Part shown: positions 1 through 11,880 of the stretch, piece by piece
Layout: every line of letters starts with the position of its first letter
Numbering within the stretch: position 1 is the first letter of the stretch
NCBI GenBank assembly: GCA_030704615.1
Contig: CM060733.1
Location: 35,154,001-35,218,000 of the forward strand
Direction of reading: 5' to 3'
From: Takakia lepidozioides
Lineage: Eukaryota; Streptophyta; Takakiopsida; Takakiales; Takakiaceae
DNA length: 64,000 nt
Notes under the pieces: model-generated
The model's database searches: none
Seen by the model: only the letters and a program-made list of their open reading frames with translations
Told to the model about the DNA's origin: nothing
Position numbers and translations under genes: made by a program

Positions 1-22
1 ATACCCTCATGGGTGAGGGTAT
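1..22. other. Short hairpin at the T-repeat end
   Basis: The first 22 bases fold into a perfect 9-bp stem (ATACCCTCA with TGAGGGTAT) around a 4-base loop. The same hairpin lies at about 42,658-42,679 and 60,817-60,838. The stand-alone T repeat at about 30,043-30,066 keeps the stem although its loop is longer. Homology between copies runs about 35 bases beyond the hairpin, so it is near the end of the repeat but not the very end. Confidence 0.6.
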
Positions 23-185
23 AAGCTTATCTCTCATTTGACACACATCCCACCGTACCAAAGTGATCCTACCTACTTCATGCACCTCATGTAAAAATCT
101 CAGGAGATTTGACCGTCTAATTAGGAAGATTATTAGCTAGGCCAAATTTCCTACCATTTTTCTTTACCATTTACCGTTTTCATAG

Positions 186-430
186 TGAGTTTGTTTTTTA
201 AGAAATGAAGGGAAACACCTGGGAGTGACAGCTCACAAATCAGGCCCCTTAATACTGAGAGGAGAAAATAACCTCTTTCATAGTAACCTCGCAGTGAAGG
301 CTTTCTGATGGGACACTGCCCAAGGGAAGGGGAGGAGAGCATACCGCACCCCTCATGTAGCAGGATTTGACCCGAGAAACATCTGGGTGTCACTCGGTGC
401 GCACTAACCAACTGAGCTACTGACCGTTAG
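186..430 (-). repeat. tRNA-derived SINE nested in T repeat (copy A)
   Basis: On the minus strand a tRNA-like head carries a pol III A box (TAGCTCAGTTGG) and a degenerate B box (GGGTCAAATCC) about 35 nt apart (about 360-425). It is followed by a non-tRNA body and an A-rich tail. The T repeat at 29,320-30,110 lacks exactly this ~245 bp block and reads straight through the junction, so the block is an insertion. The two edges share only a short CAC, a weak target-site duplication. The T-arm is imperfect, so this is a SINE head and not a working tRNA gene. Confidence 0.65.
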
Positions 431-1150
431 TGGAAAATTGGTTTGACCAAGCACATGGCTTACCATTTAGAATTTGCTCTGATACAGGCTGTACCCAGAT
501 TCTAATTGTATGGCACCTACAGCATGTCCACCCAAAAATCTAGAGCAAAATGCCAAAAATTCAAAATGGTTGCTTTGTATGGGAAAACAAGGGGGTAAAA
601 ATGGCCATTTCTCCCCAAATCACCCTAAACGTGTCCCAATTTTTGAGGAAACAAAACTCCTCTTCATGCTCTTGCTTGCCTTTTTTTCTTTTTTTTTGAC
701 GATAAAGGGGAACGGACTTGCCTTCATACTCACTACCCTGAAAAGAAATGAAACCATCCTAAGCTATTTACAGGCAGAGATTGCAAAAGAAAGGATTTCC
801 TACTTGAATCCAAACTCAGGCCGACTATCGGCTCAGATAATCGCGGCAAGGAAAAGGGGCCACGCCATCTAAAGCGATGAACTGTTTTGTGTGAGCCCGT
901 TAATTTTGTGGGCCCCTGCTGACAAACCCTTCGCCCGCAAATGCCGAGACTCAGCCCCATTTGCCTGCCACGTGGTAAAGTCAACCCTGCTGGAGGGCCC
1001 CAAACCATCAAAATTTTGGGTGTCCGTGCGCAGTCCAAAAATTTCTGACGGCAGTCCTTTAGGTTTTTTAGGGTGCCATCAACGCAAGGGGGTGAACTCT
1101 CTTTTGCCTGAAATGCAAAGCCATTCTCAAAACACTCCTGACCTTGGATA
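430..1150 (-). repeat. T repeat, inner part (copy A)
   Basis: This stretch is the inner part of a ~1 kb repeat that also occurs without the copia and helicase parts at 29,320-30,110. In copy C orientation it begins near a 'TTGATGGCACCC' sequence and ends past the hairpin. Reading frames of about 100 codons exist but show no recognisable domain and are not conserved in the 29-30 kb copy, so I do not call a gene. No long terminal repeat pairing was found, so I treat it as a non-autonomous repeat of unknown class. Confidence 0.5.
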
Positions 1151-1211
1151 ATTTAGTGCGCATAAGTAGTAACACACTGCTTCGAGTAAGGAAATGACAG
1201 GTCTGAATCGC

Positions 1212-4200
1212 TTAGACAATCCAAGGTATCATCGAGTTGGACGTTGGGGTCTGCTGGAGCGGTAACAGGTGTGCAGTGGTCAAACCCAAAGCATGGAGAA
1301 TTTTCTTGACATAGATGGATTGGTCAATCCAAAAAAGCTTATGCGCAAGATCTCGTATGATGATGTGGAGACCAACATACACGTCTGCAACAGATGTAGA
1401 GACTTCAAATTCTTTTTCCATGTGCGAGATCATACATGTCAGTTTGTCCGTGTGAATGCAACACCCAAGGCCGTTGTCAACAAAGATGGTCGTGAAGAGA
1501 AGAGGCAGCAGCCGACTAGAGTATACGCAAGGATCCGCATCAGTAGGGTGCAGATCTTACTGTGTGAGGAAATTGTGAACTTTCTGATTCTAAACCCTGG
1601 AAGATTGTTTGAGCCCGTAAAGACTCTCGCGTAAACGGCAAACCTTCCCTGCTTCATCCCCAGGGGTTGCAAAGCCTTTAGGCTGTAGCATGTAGATTTC
1701 CTCCTCCAAGTGCCCGTACAAAAATGTTGTCTTTATATCGAATTGGACAATGTCTATATCTTGCTGGGCAGCAATGGAGAGCACAGTCCTGATCGGCTCA
1801 TATTTAACAACTGGGGAAAACATTTGATCGTAGTCCACGCCATATTGTTGGTTGTAGCCTTTGGCCACGAGTCGAGCCTCGTATTTTGCAATGGCCCTTG
1901 TAGATGTTGTCTTTATTTTGTATATCCACTTACACGAAAATGGCCTTGCGGCCAGGAGGTAAGTGTGTCAAGACCCAGGTTTCGTATTAAGGACTGGAAT
2001 TCTTGCCTTTTTGCCATTCAGCAGAATCAGGACAGCTCAGAAAATGTGACAGGCTCTTCTGGCAAGCTGTTGGTTTCTACAACGCCTGCAAAGGAGCTCA
2101 CGTAGTAATCTTTAAGCCTCTCAGGTGGTCCCCGAAGTCGTTGGGGTCGTCCATGGGGCTGCTGATTAGCCAATTGATCACCATCACTGTTGGGAGCTTG
2201 GTTGGCCAAGTTAAGCTCTTGAACCACAACTTCTTCTTCGGCAGGAGTCTCAAGTGGTTCGGCTGCAGTGGCCGGAGCGGACTCATCAATAGCCGCTGGT
2301 TGATGATCTTCATGCATGACTTCGTAGAATAGTCCTGATGCTTCATCGAGGCGATTGGCAGCGTCATGGGTTAATGAGAACTCGTCAAAAAAGACGTCGC
2401 GGCATATCATAATTCGATGTTTCTTGGCATCCCAGAGACGATAGGCCTTAGAGTGGGAGAAACACCCAACAAAAATGGTCCTAAGGCTCTTAGAATCTAG
2501 TTTCTTTATGAGCTCTTTGGGGATGTGTGCATAGGCAATGCTCCCGAACACAGGTAAATGACCCACAGTGGGTTTATGGCCTATCCATAATACGTAGGGT
2601 GTCACTCCGTTGTGAACTCAGGAACCTGAACGGTTGAGTACGTAGGCTGCCGTTTAAGCCGCCTCCCCCCAAAATTGCAAGCTTAATCTCTTGGCATGTA
2701 GCATGCTGCGAATAGACTCGACCAGGGTTCTAGTCTCTCACTCTGCAGATCCGTTCTGCTCGGGGGAGTATGTTGTGGTGGTCTCATGGCGAATCCCGGC
2801 GTATCTGGTGAACTCGGTGCTCAAATACTCGCCTCCCCTGTCACTACATAGCTTTGAAATCCGGTTCCGAGTCTCTCTCAAAGTTGTCGCTTCAAGCTGC
2901 TTGAAGGCGTCGAAGACCTTTGATTTATTAGGGATGCAATACACAAAACGGTATCCACTAAAATCATCCTTAAAAATAGCAAAGTATATTACGGATGCAA
3001 TACACAAAACGGTATCCACTAAAATCATCCTTAAAAAGAGCAAAGTATCATGCCCCTCCAAATGAGTTGACACTCATGGGCCCACAAACATCACTGTGGA
3101 AGAATTCGCCAGCTTTTTGTGCGCGGAGTGCCGATGAACGGACTGGGAATGGCTACTTCTGGTCTTTCCGAAGGCACAACCTTCGCACAGACCAGGCTCA
3201 CAGTCCTTGGTTGCAAGCTGCAGACCTATAACCACGTCGTTCTTCACCATCTGAATATCATGTTGTTGTTGTTGACATGCCCAAAACGCTCGTGCCACAC
3301 ACCGAAGCTTTTGGTAGTAGGCATTTTCCCATTGGGAGTCAAATCTGGATTGGTGAGGGCAACATTGGCCTTGCTTGTGGGCTTCACCGCCCTAAGCTAC
3401 AATCCATACAGTTTGTCAGATTGAATGTCAGTCAACACAACTTTGCCTCGTCCTTCTTGGCTAGTGAGGAAACATTCCCCTCGCCTGTAGGTGGTCACAA
3501 ATCCTTTATCAGCAGCAATTTTCATCAACCAGGCATCGGATTACAATGTTGCCGACACCGCAGACCCAAAGCTTCCTGTTATCGGCAATCATAACTGGCC
3601 ACTTATCGGGACAAATCTCCTCAAGAGTGTCAAACCACTCGAGATTATCTGTCATATGCTCCGTGGCACCACCATCCGCATACCAAATACTGGCAAACTT
3701 GCTGCTGCTAGATTCGTTGGTGATTGTGACAAAGGCAGCGTTGTTGGATTCTTCAGAGGCGATGATTTTCGCTTCACTCCTAGATTTCTCATCTTGTTTC
3801 TTCTTTTCACATTCCCTTTCCCAGTGACCTTTGCAATGACAATAATTGCATCTGGTCCTCTTCTTAAGCTCAGCTATTCGTTGGGCACGCTTAATTCCCT
3901 CCTCAGCTGTGGCAGCTTTCTGCATGCTGCTGCTGCTGCTTGGGCGGCTAGAGAAAAAATGCTTTGTCACTTCTTCCTCGGATACATCATGTACACGATT
4001 GCGACCTTCCTCCTTCAGCAATCGAAGGGTGAGGATTTTGAGGGTCTGCTGATCGGCGGGGACGCTGTCCCATGCAGAGACCAAATACCTATAACTTTGT
4101 GGCAAAGTGCCTATGATCTTGGTCATGACGGCTTGATCTGAAATGGGCTCTCCGAGATCATTGAGCTGGTTCGCCATGACCTCAATGGTGCTGATGCGGT

Positions 4201-4515
4201 CGGCAATGTTATCATCGGATTTCATGCGGAAATCGAAGAACTTCTGCTCGAGCAACGGCAGGTTTTCGGCGTTTTGCTCATGCACGGTGCAAAGGCGTCA
4301 CCACATCTGTTGGGAGGACCTGCACATCATCAATTGCCGCAAAAACTTAGTATCCTTAGAAGAACAAATGAAGGATTGACAAATATTATCTTTATCAGTC
4401 CACTCATCTTCATTCGCTGCATCCTCTCTGATGGCAATCCCGTCAATTATATCAAGTAGCTTCTTGGCACGAAGCATGACACTCATCTCGAATTTCCACA
4501 TGCCGAAGTTGTCTC
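1212..4515 (-). mobile_element. Ty1/copia fragment, gag to RT (copy A)
   Basis: Reading leftwards: a UBN2-type gag (near 4,500, with the G-D-N-F-G-M-W-K start); a zinc knuckle C-x2-C-x4-H-x4-C near 3,830; a protease-like A-D-G-G-A-T where copia elements normally have D-S-G-A; the GAG-pre-integrase H-H-C-C region near 3,100-3,300; an integrase core (F-K-D-D-F-S-G-Y); and reverse transcriptase from about 1,870. The RT active site reads V-D-N rather than V-D-D. RNase H and both LTRs are missing. A 61-bp tandem duplication (first unit from 2,933, second from 2,994) shifts the integrase frame, and stop codons interrupt pol. The element is dead, and the same defects occur in copies B and C. Confidence 0.9.
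2933..3054 (-). repeat. 61-bp tandem duplication in copia integrase
   Basis: The stretch beginning GATGCAATACACAAAACGG at 2,933 starts again at 2,994, with one base difference near the end. Sixty-one is not a multiple of three, so the duplication breaks the integrase reading frame just before the K-D-D-F-S-G-Y motif. The same duplication is visible in copy B (about 45,565-45,690) and copy C (about 57,787-57,908). Confidence 0.85.
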
Positions 4516-4783
4516 CGGTGACCCACGGCCCTCAATGGATCATTCCTGGCGGGCATTTTTGGCTGAGATCGAGATCAATTTTAAACTACTGCAGAGAGAA
4601 GATAACGCAGAGTAATGTGCTAGTGGAAGTCAGAAGAAAAGAATGGTGTCACAATAGTTACAAGCCTATCTATGGAAGCTACAAGGGTTGTGGGCCCATA
4701 ACCTATAGAAAATACTAACTAGGGTGGTTAGGGACAGACTTGCACCAGACACGGAATGCCACAAAGAACACGAGTAGTGTTGC

Positions 4784-4861
4784 TGTAGATTCAGATCACA
4801 GTCATGAACTACATAAGCTAGCCTCAGATTCAGATCACAGTAGTGAAGTAGGGAAGCTAGC
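4784..4861. repeat. 39-bp tandem duplication upstream of copia gag
   Basis: Two adjacent ~39-bp units share the core AGATTCAGATCACAG and a trailing AAGCTAGCCTC, differing at a few positions. The same pair is seen in copy B (about 47,408-47,482) and copy C (about 55,981-56,058). Confidence 0.75.
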
Positions 4862-4899
4862 CTCACACTTTGCACACACTGAGATGAACGTTAATGCAA

Positions 4900-6860
4900 A
4901 TGGAGAGACTATATACCTAGCTTCCATACCTTAGCATGGGTTAAGGCAGGAACACATGAACATGCTTGGCTATGAGTAAAGTTAACACATAGTAGGCCAT
5001 ATGTGTATGAGTGGCAAACTTGTAGGCGGCAGAATCAAAAAGTGGATTGTGGCATTTTCTAAGCCATAGGTATATTGAGTACTCTATGTGAACAAAGGCC
5101 ATGCAGAGTGCCAACTAGTCTGCAGGTGCTGTTTCTAGATTTTCTACATGTTGTCTCCAGAGGATGGTGAGAAAGATAGAGAAGGCGATACTGGTGGTGA
5201 AGTACGCGGTCACTGCTCCTGGACATTATTCTCTTCTTGGCTGCAGAGCACAAACATGCATACACCGATAAACGCTTTCTCCGGTGGACAAGAAAAACAG
5301 CTGACAAACAGAATTTGGCAGAGCTAAGATGATGAGAATCTGTTAATTAATGGTTCAGTGTCTGCAACAAATGGTGAAACCTTTGCAACATTTCTGTTCA
5401 TGAACACAAGCTCCAGTTTGTTCCCAACTGGAAATGTACCCCCTTGAAAATTTCTCAATTGTTTTTGCAAAAATCTGAAATAGCAAGCAAGGGCCTTTAT
5501 GTTCAGTGAACTAGGAACAGTAAACGTTCTACAAAAAGCAAGAAAAGGATACGTAATCAGTAAAAACAGCTCTGGCAAACATTTCAACAGCCGACCCGAG
5601 ATCCATGGTTTTAAGAGGAAGTTAATGGAACCAACTGCCAGTGTGCTTGGAAGTTGAGGAAATGTTAACAGCTTGTGTCACATTTATAACAGAAAAGCAG
5701 TAAAATTATACTCAGACCTCCGCTGTAAGCTCAAATCAGATTGAAGACTATCATTTCTAGACTCGTGCTGGACCTGATTTCAGCCTGCAGAACATTCCAA
5801 GCCTTCCTTGACTCTTCTTTGTTCTCAGCAATTCTCAGCATTTCCTGCACAGCATCACAAAGGCAGATATCAAACTCCAGTTCGGACCACAAAGGTGTAA
5901 AGTTTGACAAAACCAGTTATGCTTCTGCAGCCAATTGCTTAAAGTTGATAGAAGAGAGATTGAGAAGCAAGATCTTGAGATGACGTACTCTCCACAAGCC
6001 TATAGAGCACTACCAAAACATGGAAAACTTTTGTCAGCATAAGGACGGAAAATCTATGCACATTTTTCCACATGGCATCATCCACATGCAGATTTAACAA
6101 AATGCACTCCAGACTTCTCTCATCATCCTCAACGAACTGCTCAATTATTAGGTACTCATAGGACGACATTTGCCATAGCTCAATTATAGAGACTCCCAAA
6201 ACAAGTCTTGGGTGCGGAAAAAGGCACTCTTGAGTATGAACAATGATACTGAGAAGTGCATGCATTAGATGTAATGATATCCCATTAACAACACCGGGTT
6301 CTTTGACATGGTTTGCAAAAAGTTTCATCACATAGCCATCTCTGCCATAAACACAGCTGCAGTAGCACAACATATTCAGGTTGTGGATGGACCAACTGTT
6401 CAATTACCTTAACTTGCAGCATTGCAAAAGTATTTCATGTCCACTTCTATTGGAAATGAGGGAATTCCTTGTCAGGTGACTAGTAATAACAAGGAATGGC
6501 CCAAACCGCTCGGAGTGCCAAGTACTCTTCATCCATTCCTTTGTTGAATCCAGAGATATCTTTGTTGTTAGTGTCCATCACCAATTCAATCGCTGTTGTG
6601 GGCTCTAATTCCATCGTCAACTGCAAAAGATGCACATTGTCACTGGTTAAACAGACATCAGACTGCTGCTGACATTGAAAAGGCAACTGAATAGCAATAG
6701 TTGCTCTCCCAGCATATATATTCCATAGTGTGTATTAGAGACTCTGAATTGAGTATACTTCATGGCTGGTAAATAGCAAGAAGGTAGCCTAGCAAGTTCA
6801 CTCAAATAAGCCAAAGGGGCATCCACATTCAGTGCCCAACCAAGGGCAACCATAGAATGG
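4900..6860 (-). other. Unidentified exon-like stretch (copy A)
   Basis: The minus strand has several short open stretches that read like exons of one gene. The longest is 5,939-6,403 (154 codons, rich in Leu/Val, ending after a run with V-H-T-Q-E and E-D-D-E-R). Others lie at about 5,324-5,587 and 6,480-6,686. One at about 5,830-5,930 encodes an acidic, probably helical stretch (E-N-K-E-E-S-R-K-A-W). Plausible intron borders occur, such as TTTTGCAG before the stretch at 6,600. They lie directly downstream of the PIF1-type exons but do not encode the missing helicase motif VI. I do not recognise the family. The same stretch recurs in copies B, C and, diverged, in D. Confidence 0.4.
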
Positions 6861-6896
6861 AGACTTCTGCACACGTTTATAAGAAATCCAAATTAC

Positions 6897-9800
6897 CTTG
6901 GCACTTATGCATGGTTAGGGCCCATGCCAGCTTCAATGGAACCTGAAAACAATGCAATATGTTTTCCAGCATAAGCATGATCCAACCATACATCTGTGAC
7001 GACAAGCAGGTCAGGGAGAAACTCAGTTGCGGTATAGCTGTCAGGTGCCTAGATCCTGATATAGCATATTGACTTTCCAATTTGGTATATTGTGGACAAA
7101 TTAGTGATCTTCCGGATATCTGTAGTAGAGCCACTATGTGCAGGTTCACAATCAATCAACCTTCCACAAACCAACAAGAAAAAGGATCATTGGCATTCTG
7201 TACACCTGAAGCCTTGTGCAATCATCGACATTCCAAACAGGGTATGTGAACGCTTCTGGGACACAGTCAACCTCCCGCCCGTTTTTGAACTTCACAGTTG
7301 GAACCTCCTGAATGTCACTTATCTGCAGATTTTCATATCCCCGCTTCAGTCTCCACTCTTCTGGGTTTTGTGGTTTGGATGGGGGAGGTTGGGACAACAA
7401 CTCTTTTCTAGACTTCCACCTCACAACAACACCAAGCGAGCCGTTTACCAGCATCATATCTCTGCTTCCACCAAGCTCCAGGTTTCGCAACAGCATCACC
7501 TGCAACACATCGGAGTCTTATAATGACGGCGTTAAGAGTTCCAAGATCTGCTGGAGGAGCTTCACATTGGTTTTCTTCCTGGTAAGAACTCTCGAGTCCT
7601 CTGTCTTGACTATGAAGATCCCTCATTGAACAGAATAATATATTCACTGCAACTGATATTGTAACGTGCTTGTACATGTAGTTCAGTCTCAAGGATCTTG
7701 ACAAAAGCAATGTTGTGGTACTACAAGCTCTGTACGTCAATTTTCGTTGATATTATCTGACTTTCCACATTGAGCCCATAGAGCCCTTGATGTACTACTC
7801 ATGACAGACAAATTAACATCCACACAGATCTCACACCTGCGCCCCAACTTTTAAGCTGATTTCTGAAGCGGCCAGGCAGGTTGACCAGAACACATTTTCT
7901 TTCAATTTGTTGAACTGAGATTGATGTTCTTCCTGGTTCATTTCTCCTCCATGTTCTTCTTTGCACTGTTCCTCTGTCCTGATTACATCCGTTGAAGGAA
8001 TAACAACCTCTCTTTCGGGTAGCTTTTGTAACTCACTTGCATTCAGGTTATCCACATCCTTGTTCCTGCCAAGCCAAATTACCACATCAATCTGGTTAGT
8101 GCTGGACAATAAACTTTTCATTATTCTTACTCAAGATCTTTTGAGAGAGCATATCAAATTTCCTTGAAGGAGCTAGAAATATAATTCCTGTTTGCTTGCT
8201 CAAAACCCAGGACTAAAGTCGAACTAAGTCCCTCTGGGTCAGATGCAATTGTTGATTGTAAGCTAAAACCTGCAAACACTCCAAAGTGATCAGCAAACCC
8301 ACTCTGCGAACCCAGGACGCATCTCTCCTCGGAAATAGCAATGTTGGCAGGACCCCCTCATTTGATTCAAGTGGTCTCGAGCACCTCCTCACAATTTCTT
8401 CCAGTGCTTCTGAATTTTCCCCTGTTCTGATATCATTCACCATCCGGACAAACTCTATGTCACCCTGCAACGTGATTTGAACCCACCCATGTTACTGTAA
8501 ATCTGTAATTCGGGAAGAGATTCCACACTTTCTGTAGGGAGCAAGTATTATTCTTTAAAGATTGTCATACTATGCCTCACCAAATCAGGTGAATTTTTTT
8601 TTGATGGTGTACCTGACGAAAGACAGTTTTCAACATGACACACTCCAAATTTGCTTTGTTCCATGCTGGTGCCTCAAATGCAAACCCCTTATTTGTAAAC
8701 TGATTGGGGGGCTTATCCTGTATTGGAAGCAACTGGAAAAAGTCTCCAGCAAAAATCACCTGTAGCAAACCATTCGTTCAAGCAGTTATAGATTTTCAAA
8801 GAGGATGCCCACCCTCTCTTTCACTTTTGGTTAATCCACAAGGGAAAAAGGGAACCCACTTGGCTGACTGTTGGGATGATGGAGAGGATGCTATTAGTCT
8901 TCGAATAGAGCTACTTCATCAGAATAGTCATTGAATAGAATCGGGAATTGGTTGTCACTCCATTTCTTGCACCCAGTTCAAGAATACCCTGCTGCTTGGA
9001 TGTGATTCTGGGCCATAATCAAATTGAAGATATGGCAAAATGCTTCAGTGGACAATAAGTAACTGCTCAATGAAGTTGATTTTTGAAGATCGTGCTACTG
9101 GAGTAGGATGCTATTGCTCCCCCCCTCCCCACTAAAACAGTGTTCTCTCACAGCCGCATGCACTAAGTACCTCCCATATACATAATACAGTCTGTTTCTT
9201 TTGTTACTGACAGCCAAGCCCTGACAGAGGTGTGCCATTATGAGGATCAGATTGATGGGTCTGCAGTCTCCACCTTAGAACATCTCTTAATGTTGAATTG
9301 TAGTCTTCTAGTTGAGGTAGCTAGTTTTTGGGGGACCCCACTTTTCTTGTTTTTGTTCTCATGGACATTCTTCTTCAGTTTTTGGGAGGAAAGGGGAAAC
9401 ACTCTAGAGCGAACTAATAAAATCAATAACCATAGACAAAGCCTCGACAAGCCATTGGAAGCCCACCCTGGCAGGCCCAGGGGTGAAAGAAACACAACAA
9501 GCCCAAACAGACGAGTGGAGAGCGGTTGAGTAACCACCTTCTCAAAAAGGCAACCAGCTGAATCGAGAGGGAAAAACCAAAGACTACTAGCCCAGCACCA
9601 AAGGACCCAGTCAACTCAACTTGTTATCTAGCAGGACGATTGTGCCTGTCTCACTCTACACAAAAACTGAGAAGGCCAACCCAGAGCAACACAGGAAAAC
9701 AACAGTATTTGGGCCGAATGAATTTCTTTCTTTTTGCCTATCTTTCTTTCTCATCAAAAGTTTGTACTGCTTTAGTGCCACGGACTGGAGAGAATATGCC

Positions 9801-11373
9801 TGTGTAGTGATCATGCTCCCAGCCACGCCATGGCTAACATGGACTGAATGTGAAATCCTGCAATTTTGATCATTAGTACACCTAGTTATGTCCAGAGCTG
9901 ACAAAGAAACATTTGATATGTTGCTACCTGAAGGCCGCCAAATGGTTTTGATGACCCACGAACTCTACATATTGTCTGCTCCAAGTACTCAAGAAATTTG
10001 GCGCTGATCATTTGATATCTCATCAACAATCAGAACCCTCAGGTTGCGCCACTTGATCCTCATTTTGTGCTCAAACATGCGATTAAAATCTTGAAAACGT
10101 CGTGGGATACCTATTCCTGCTGCCGAATGCAGAGTAGTGCCTTCAATCTCCAGTGCTGCAACACCGAAATGAACAAGGTGTTAAGGCACATGAGCAGATC
10201 TAAAACCCACATTATTACCAAAAATCATTTTGTCTGATATACCTTATCTCCCATGTCTCAGAGTGTGCAGGATTAGTCATGACCCATCACATAGAGTTGA
10301 CAACGGCGTGGTCTTGTGCATTTTGCGATATGTACTACATCAGAACAATTATGCAGTCTTCTCAATCAAGGAAATAGAGTAGTGGCAAAAAATGCATTCA
10401 GACAGCACACCACGTGCGATGCCTGTGGATGCTGTAACTGCCACACAGCAACTACAACAAATGCACTGGTACTTCTGCTTTTTAGGATGGATCTTGCCAG
10501 GAAGGACCTCCCCAGTGTCCATCTTCCCAGGATCGACCTTGCCATCATCCCTATCGTCAGGATCAATCTTGATGTGATCTGTGTGAAACTTCTCCTTCAG
10601 TATTCCAAGGATATGCTGAAGCACGAATGTCTTGCCTGTGCCACCACACCTGATTTCGGCTGTCTTCATCGTCAGGAAGAAAAAGATGTCATGAGCTACG
10701 ATCAATTGAACGTCTGGTCCAAGGCTATGCTTCCATCAAGAGTGCCAACTCAAGCTTCAATAAGGGGACGGGAACTTCAGATTCCAGGAGCCTGTCCACG
10801 TTCATTGCCATCTTTTTAGCCAGTTACATCTATATTCATGGAAACTGAATATGACGGAGTCATTTCTTTCAGCGACAGCCGTGTGCATGATAGTGGTCCG
10901 GCAAGCGAGGAACTACACTCTTGCTATTTTCAAAGACAAAAGAGAACATGACTACTAATACTCTTCCTCACATATATTCCCCCGGAAGTCCTAAAGACTC
11001 CGAGTGTCTGAAGGACAAACTATGCCACTCCTACCTTCCCTCACACTAGGAAAAGGCCTTCCCCCTCGTGCTGATTGAATTATGGTAAAGAAACACACGG
11101 GAACATGAAAAACGAAATTGCTTCTTAGCCGTGCAGAGACATTGCATGCGGGCTGTAACGACCCTCAGCCCCTAAACACCTGTCAAATAAGACTTTGTTA
11201 ATCTCTCTTACCATGCCATCCTGGACCAGCTCGACAATTTTTTTCTGCTCAGCCGAAAGCGTCTCTCTGGCGTTGGTGATCAAGCCCTCCTTACGAGAGG
11301 AATAATCAAGCACAGAACAAGCGTCGGAATCATTATCAAAGTCGAGCGACACCGGATTGAATCTGGATCCCAT
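6897..11373 (-). CDS. PIF1-type DNA helicase gene, 3'-truncated (copy A)
   Basis: A superfamily 1B 5'-3' DNA helicase resembling cellular PIF1, which unwinds DNA in replication and repair. Exons in order: 11,373-11,212 (L-S-A-E-Q-K-K-I-V-E-L); about 10,660-10,349 (Walker A G-G-T-G-K-T at 10,645-10,628; V-A-V-T-A-S-T-G-I-A); 10,155-9,930 (T-L-H-S-A-A-G-I-G, Walker B L-I-V-D-E-I-S, P-F-G-G-L-Q); 8,759-8,613 (F-A-G-D-F-F-Q-L-L-P, ending V-F-R-Q); 8,464-8,270; 8,065-7,837; 7,499-7,206 (M-L-L-R-N-L, L-V-N-G-S-L-G-V-V-V); 6,942-6,897 (A-W-A-L-T-M-H-K-C-Q). Most borders are clean GT-AG. One extra A just after Walker B breaks the frame. The A-L-S-R-A motif VI is not found downstream, so the gene is probably non-functional. 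Helitron helicases also belong to this family, but the G-D-F-F-Q and F-A-F-E-A signatures favour the cellular type. Confidence 0.8.
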
Positions 11374-11479
11374 TCCCCTCTCAGGAAGCAGGAATTGCTG
11401 TAACGATTGGTTGGAGAAGCCGGGTCAAACCCAGTACAAACTATTCTTGCAAATTCTCAAGAAAGGAGCTTTGGTGATA

Positions 11480-11880
11480 CTACTCCCAGCCACTTCCTGA
11501 TCTCAAACATTTGGCAGTCCCCCTCTCCAAAGCTTGTAAGGGTCTGCTGTGGTGCTGATGTGGAGTCACTTGTGGAGTAGGTTCCTTCCGTTGGAAACAC
11601 AAAGATCTCTTCAAGCTCAACCTCAAAAAAGGCTCCAGCAACTTGTAAATTATTTTTGTTCTCAGAGACAGATGACCGGCAGCAACAACAACAACAACAA
11701 CAACAACAACGGTCAAGGTCTGGATGAATGAGCTGAGAATTTGCCGGTTTCTTTCACACCACAAACTGAGTACTTGAAGATGACTGCCATAGGTCTCCTC
11801 ACCTGAAGGATTCATTTCTGGACCTAATGAGTTGTCGGAGCTCTCCTTTCTTACTTTTTCTTTGCCTTTCTATGTCAGGG
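11480..11880 (-). other. Possible first exon of the PIF1-type gene with (CAA)n repeat
   Basis: On the minus strand a basic stretch (N-P-D-I-E-R-Q-R-K-S-K-K) ends at a good donor (AGG/GTGAGG) near 11,790. It may be the first coding exon of the helicase gene. A perfect trinucleotide run, CAA repeated about eight times (roughly 11,687-11,711), lies just inside the presumed intron. There is no conserved domain here, so the assignment rests on position and the splice signal. Confidence 0.35.

Larger units (their letters stand above)
1..9590. repeat. Composite repeat, copy A (shared part)
   Basis: This block recurs, nearly base for base, as the reverse complement at about 51,245-60,840 (copy C). 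It recurs in direct orientation at 42,656-51,244 (copy B, up to about position 8,648 here). Matching features in A and C sum to about 60,840-60,859. Content from left to right: hairpin end, T repeat with nested SINE, copia fragment (minus), unidentified exon-like stretch (minus), PIF1-type helicase exons (minus). Copies A and C share the same stop codons and internal duplications, so the composite existed before it was copied, unless one copy is an assembly duplicate. The window starts exactly at the hairpin end, so the left flank is not visible. Confidence 0.9.

Noticed and set aside
151-411. 86-codon ORF conserved in copies A and C
   Set aside because: It lies across the SINE body and its junction, has no domain, and its conservation only reflects the duplicated DNA.
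360-425. Functional tRNA gene
   Set aside because: A and B boxes are present, but the T-arm and acceptor stem do not pair, and the block behaves as a mobile SINE (empty site at 29-30 kb).
11480-11815. Protein with a poly-valine tract
   Set aside because: The tract is the reverse-strand reading of a CAA repeat in a presumed intron.
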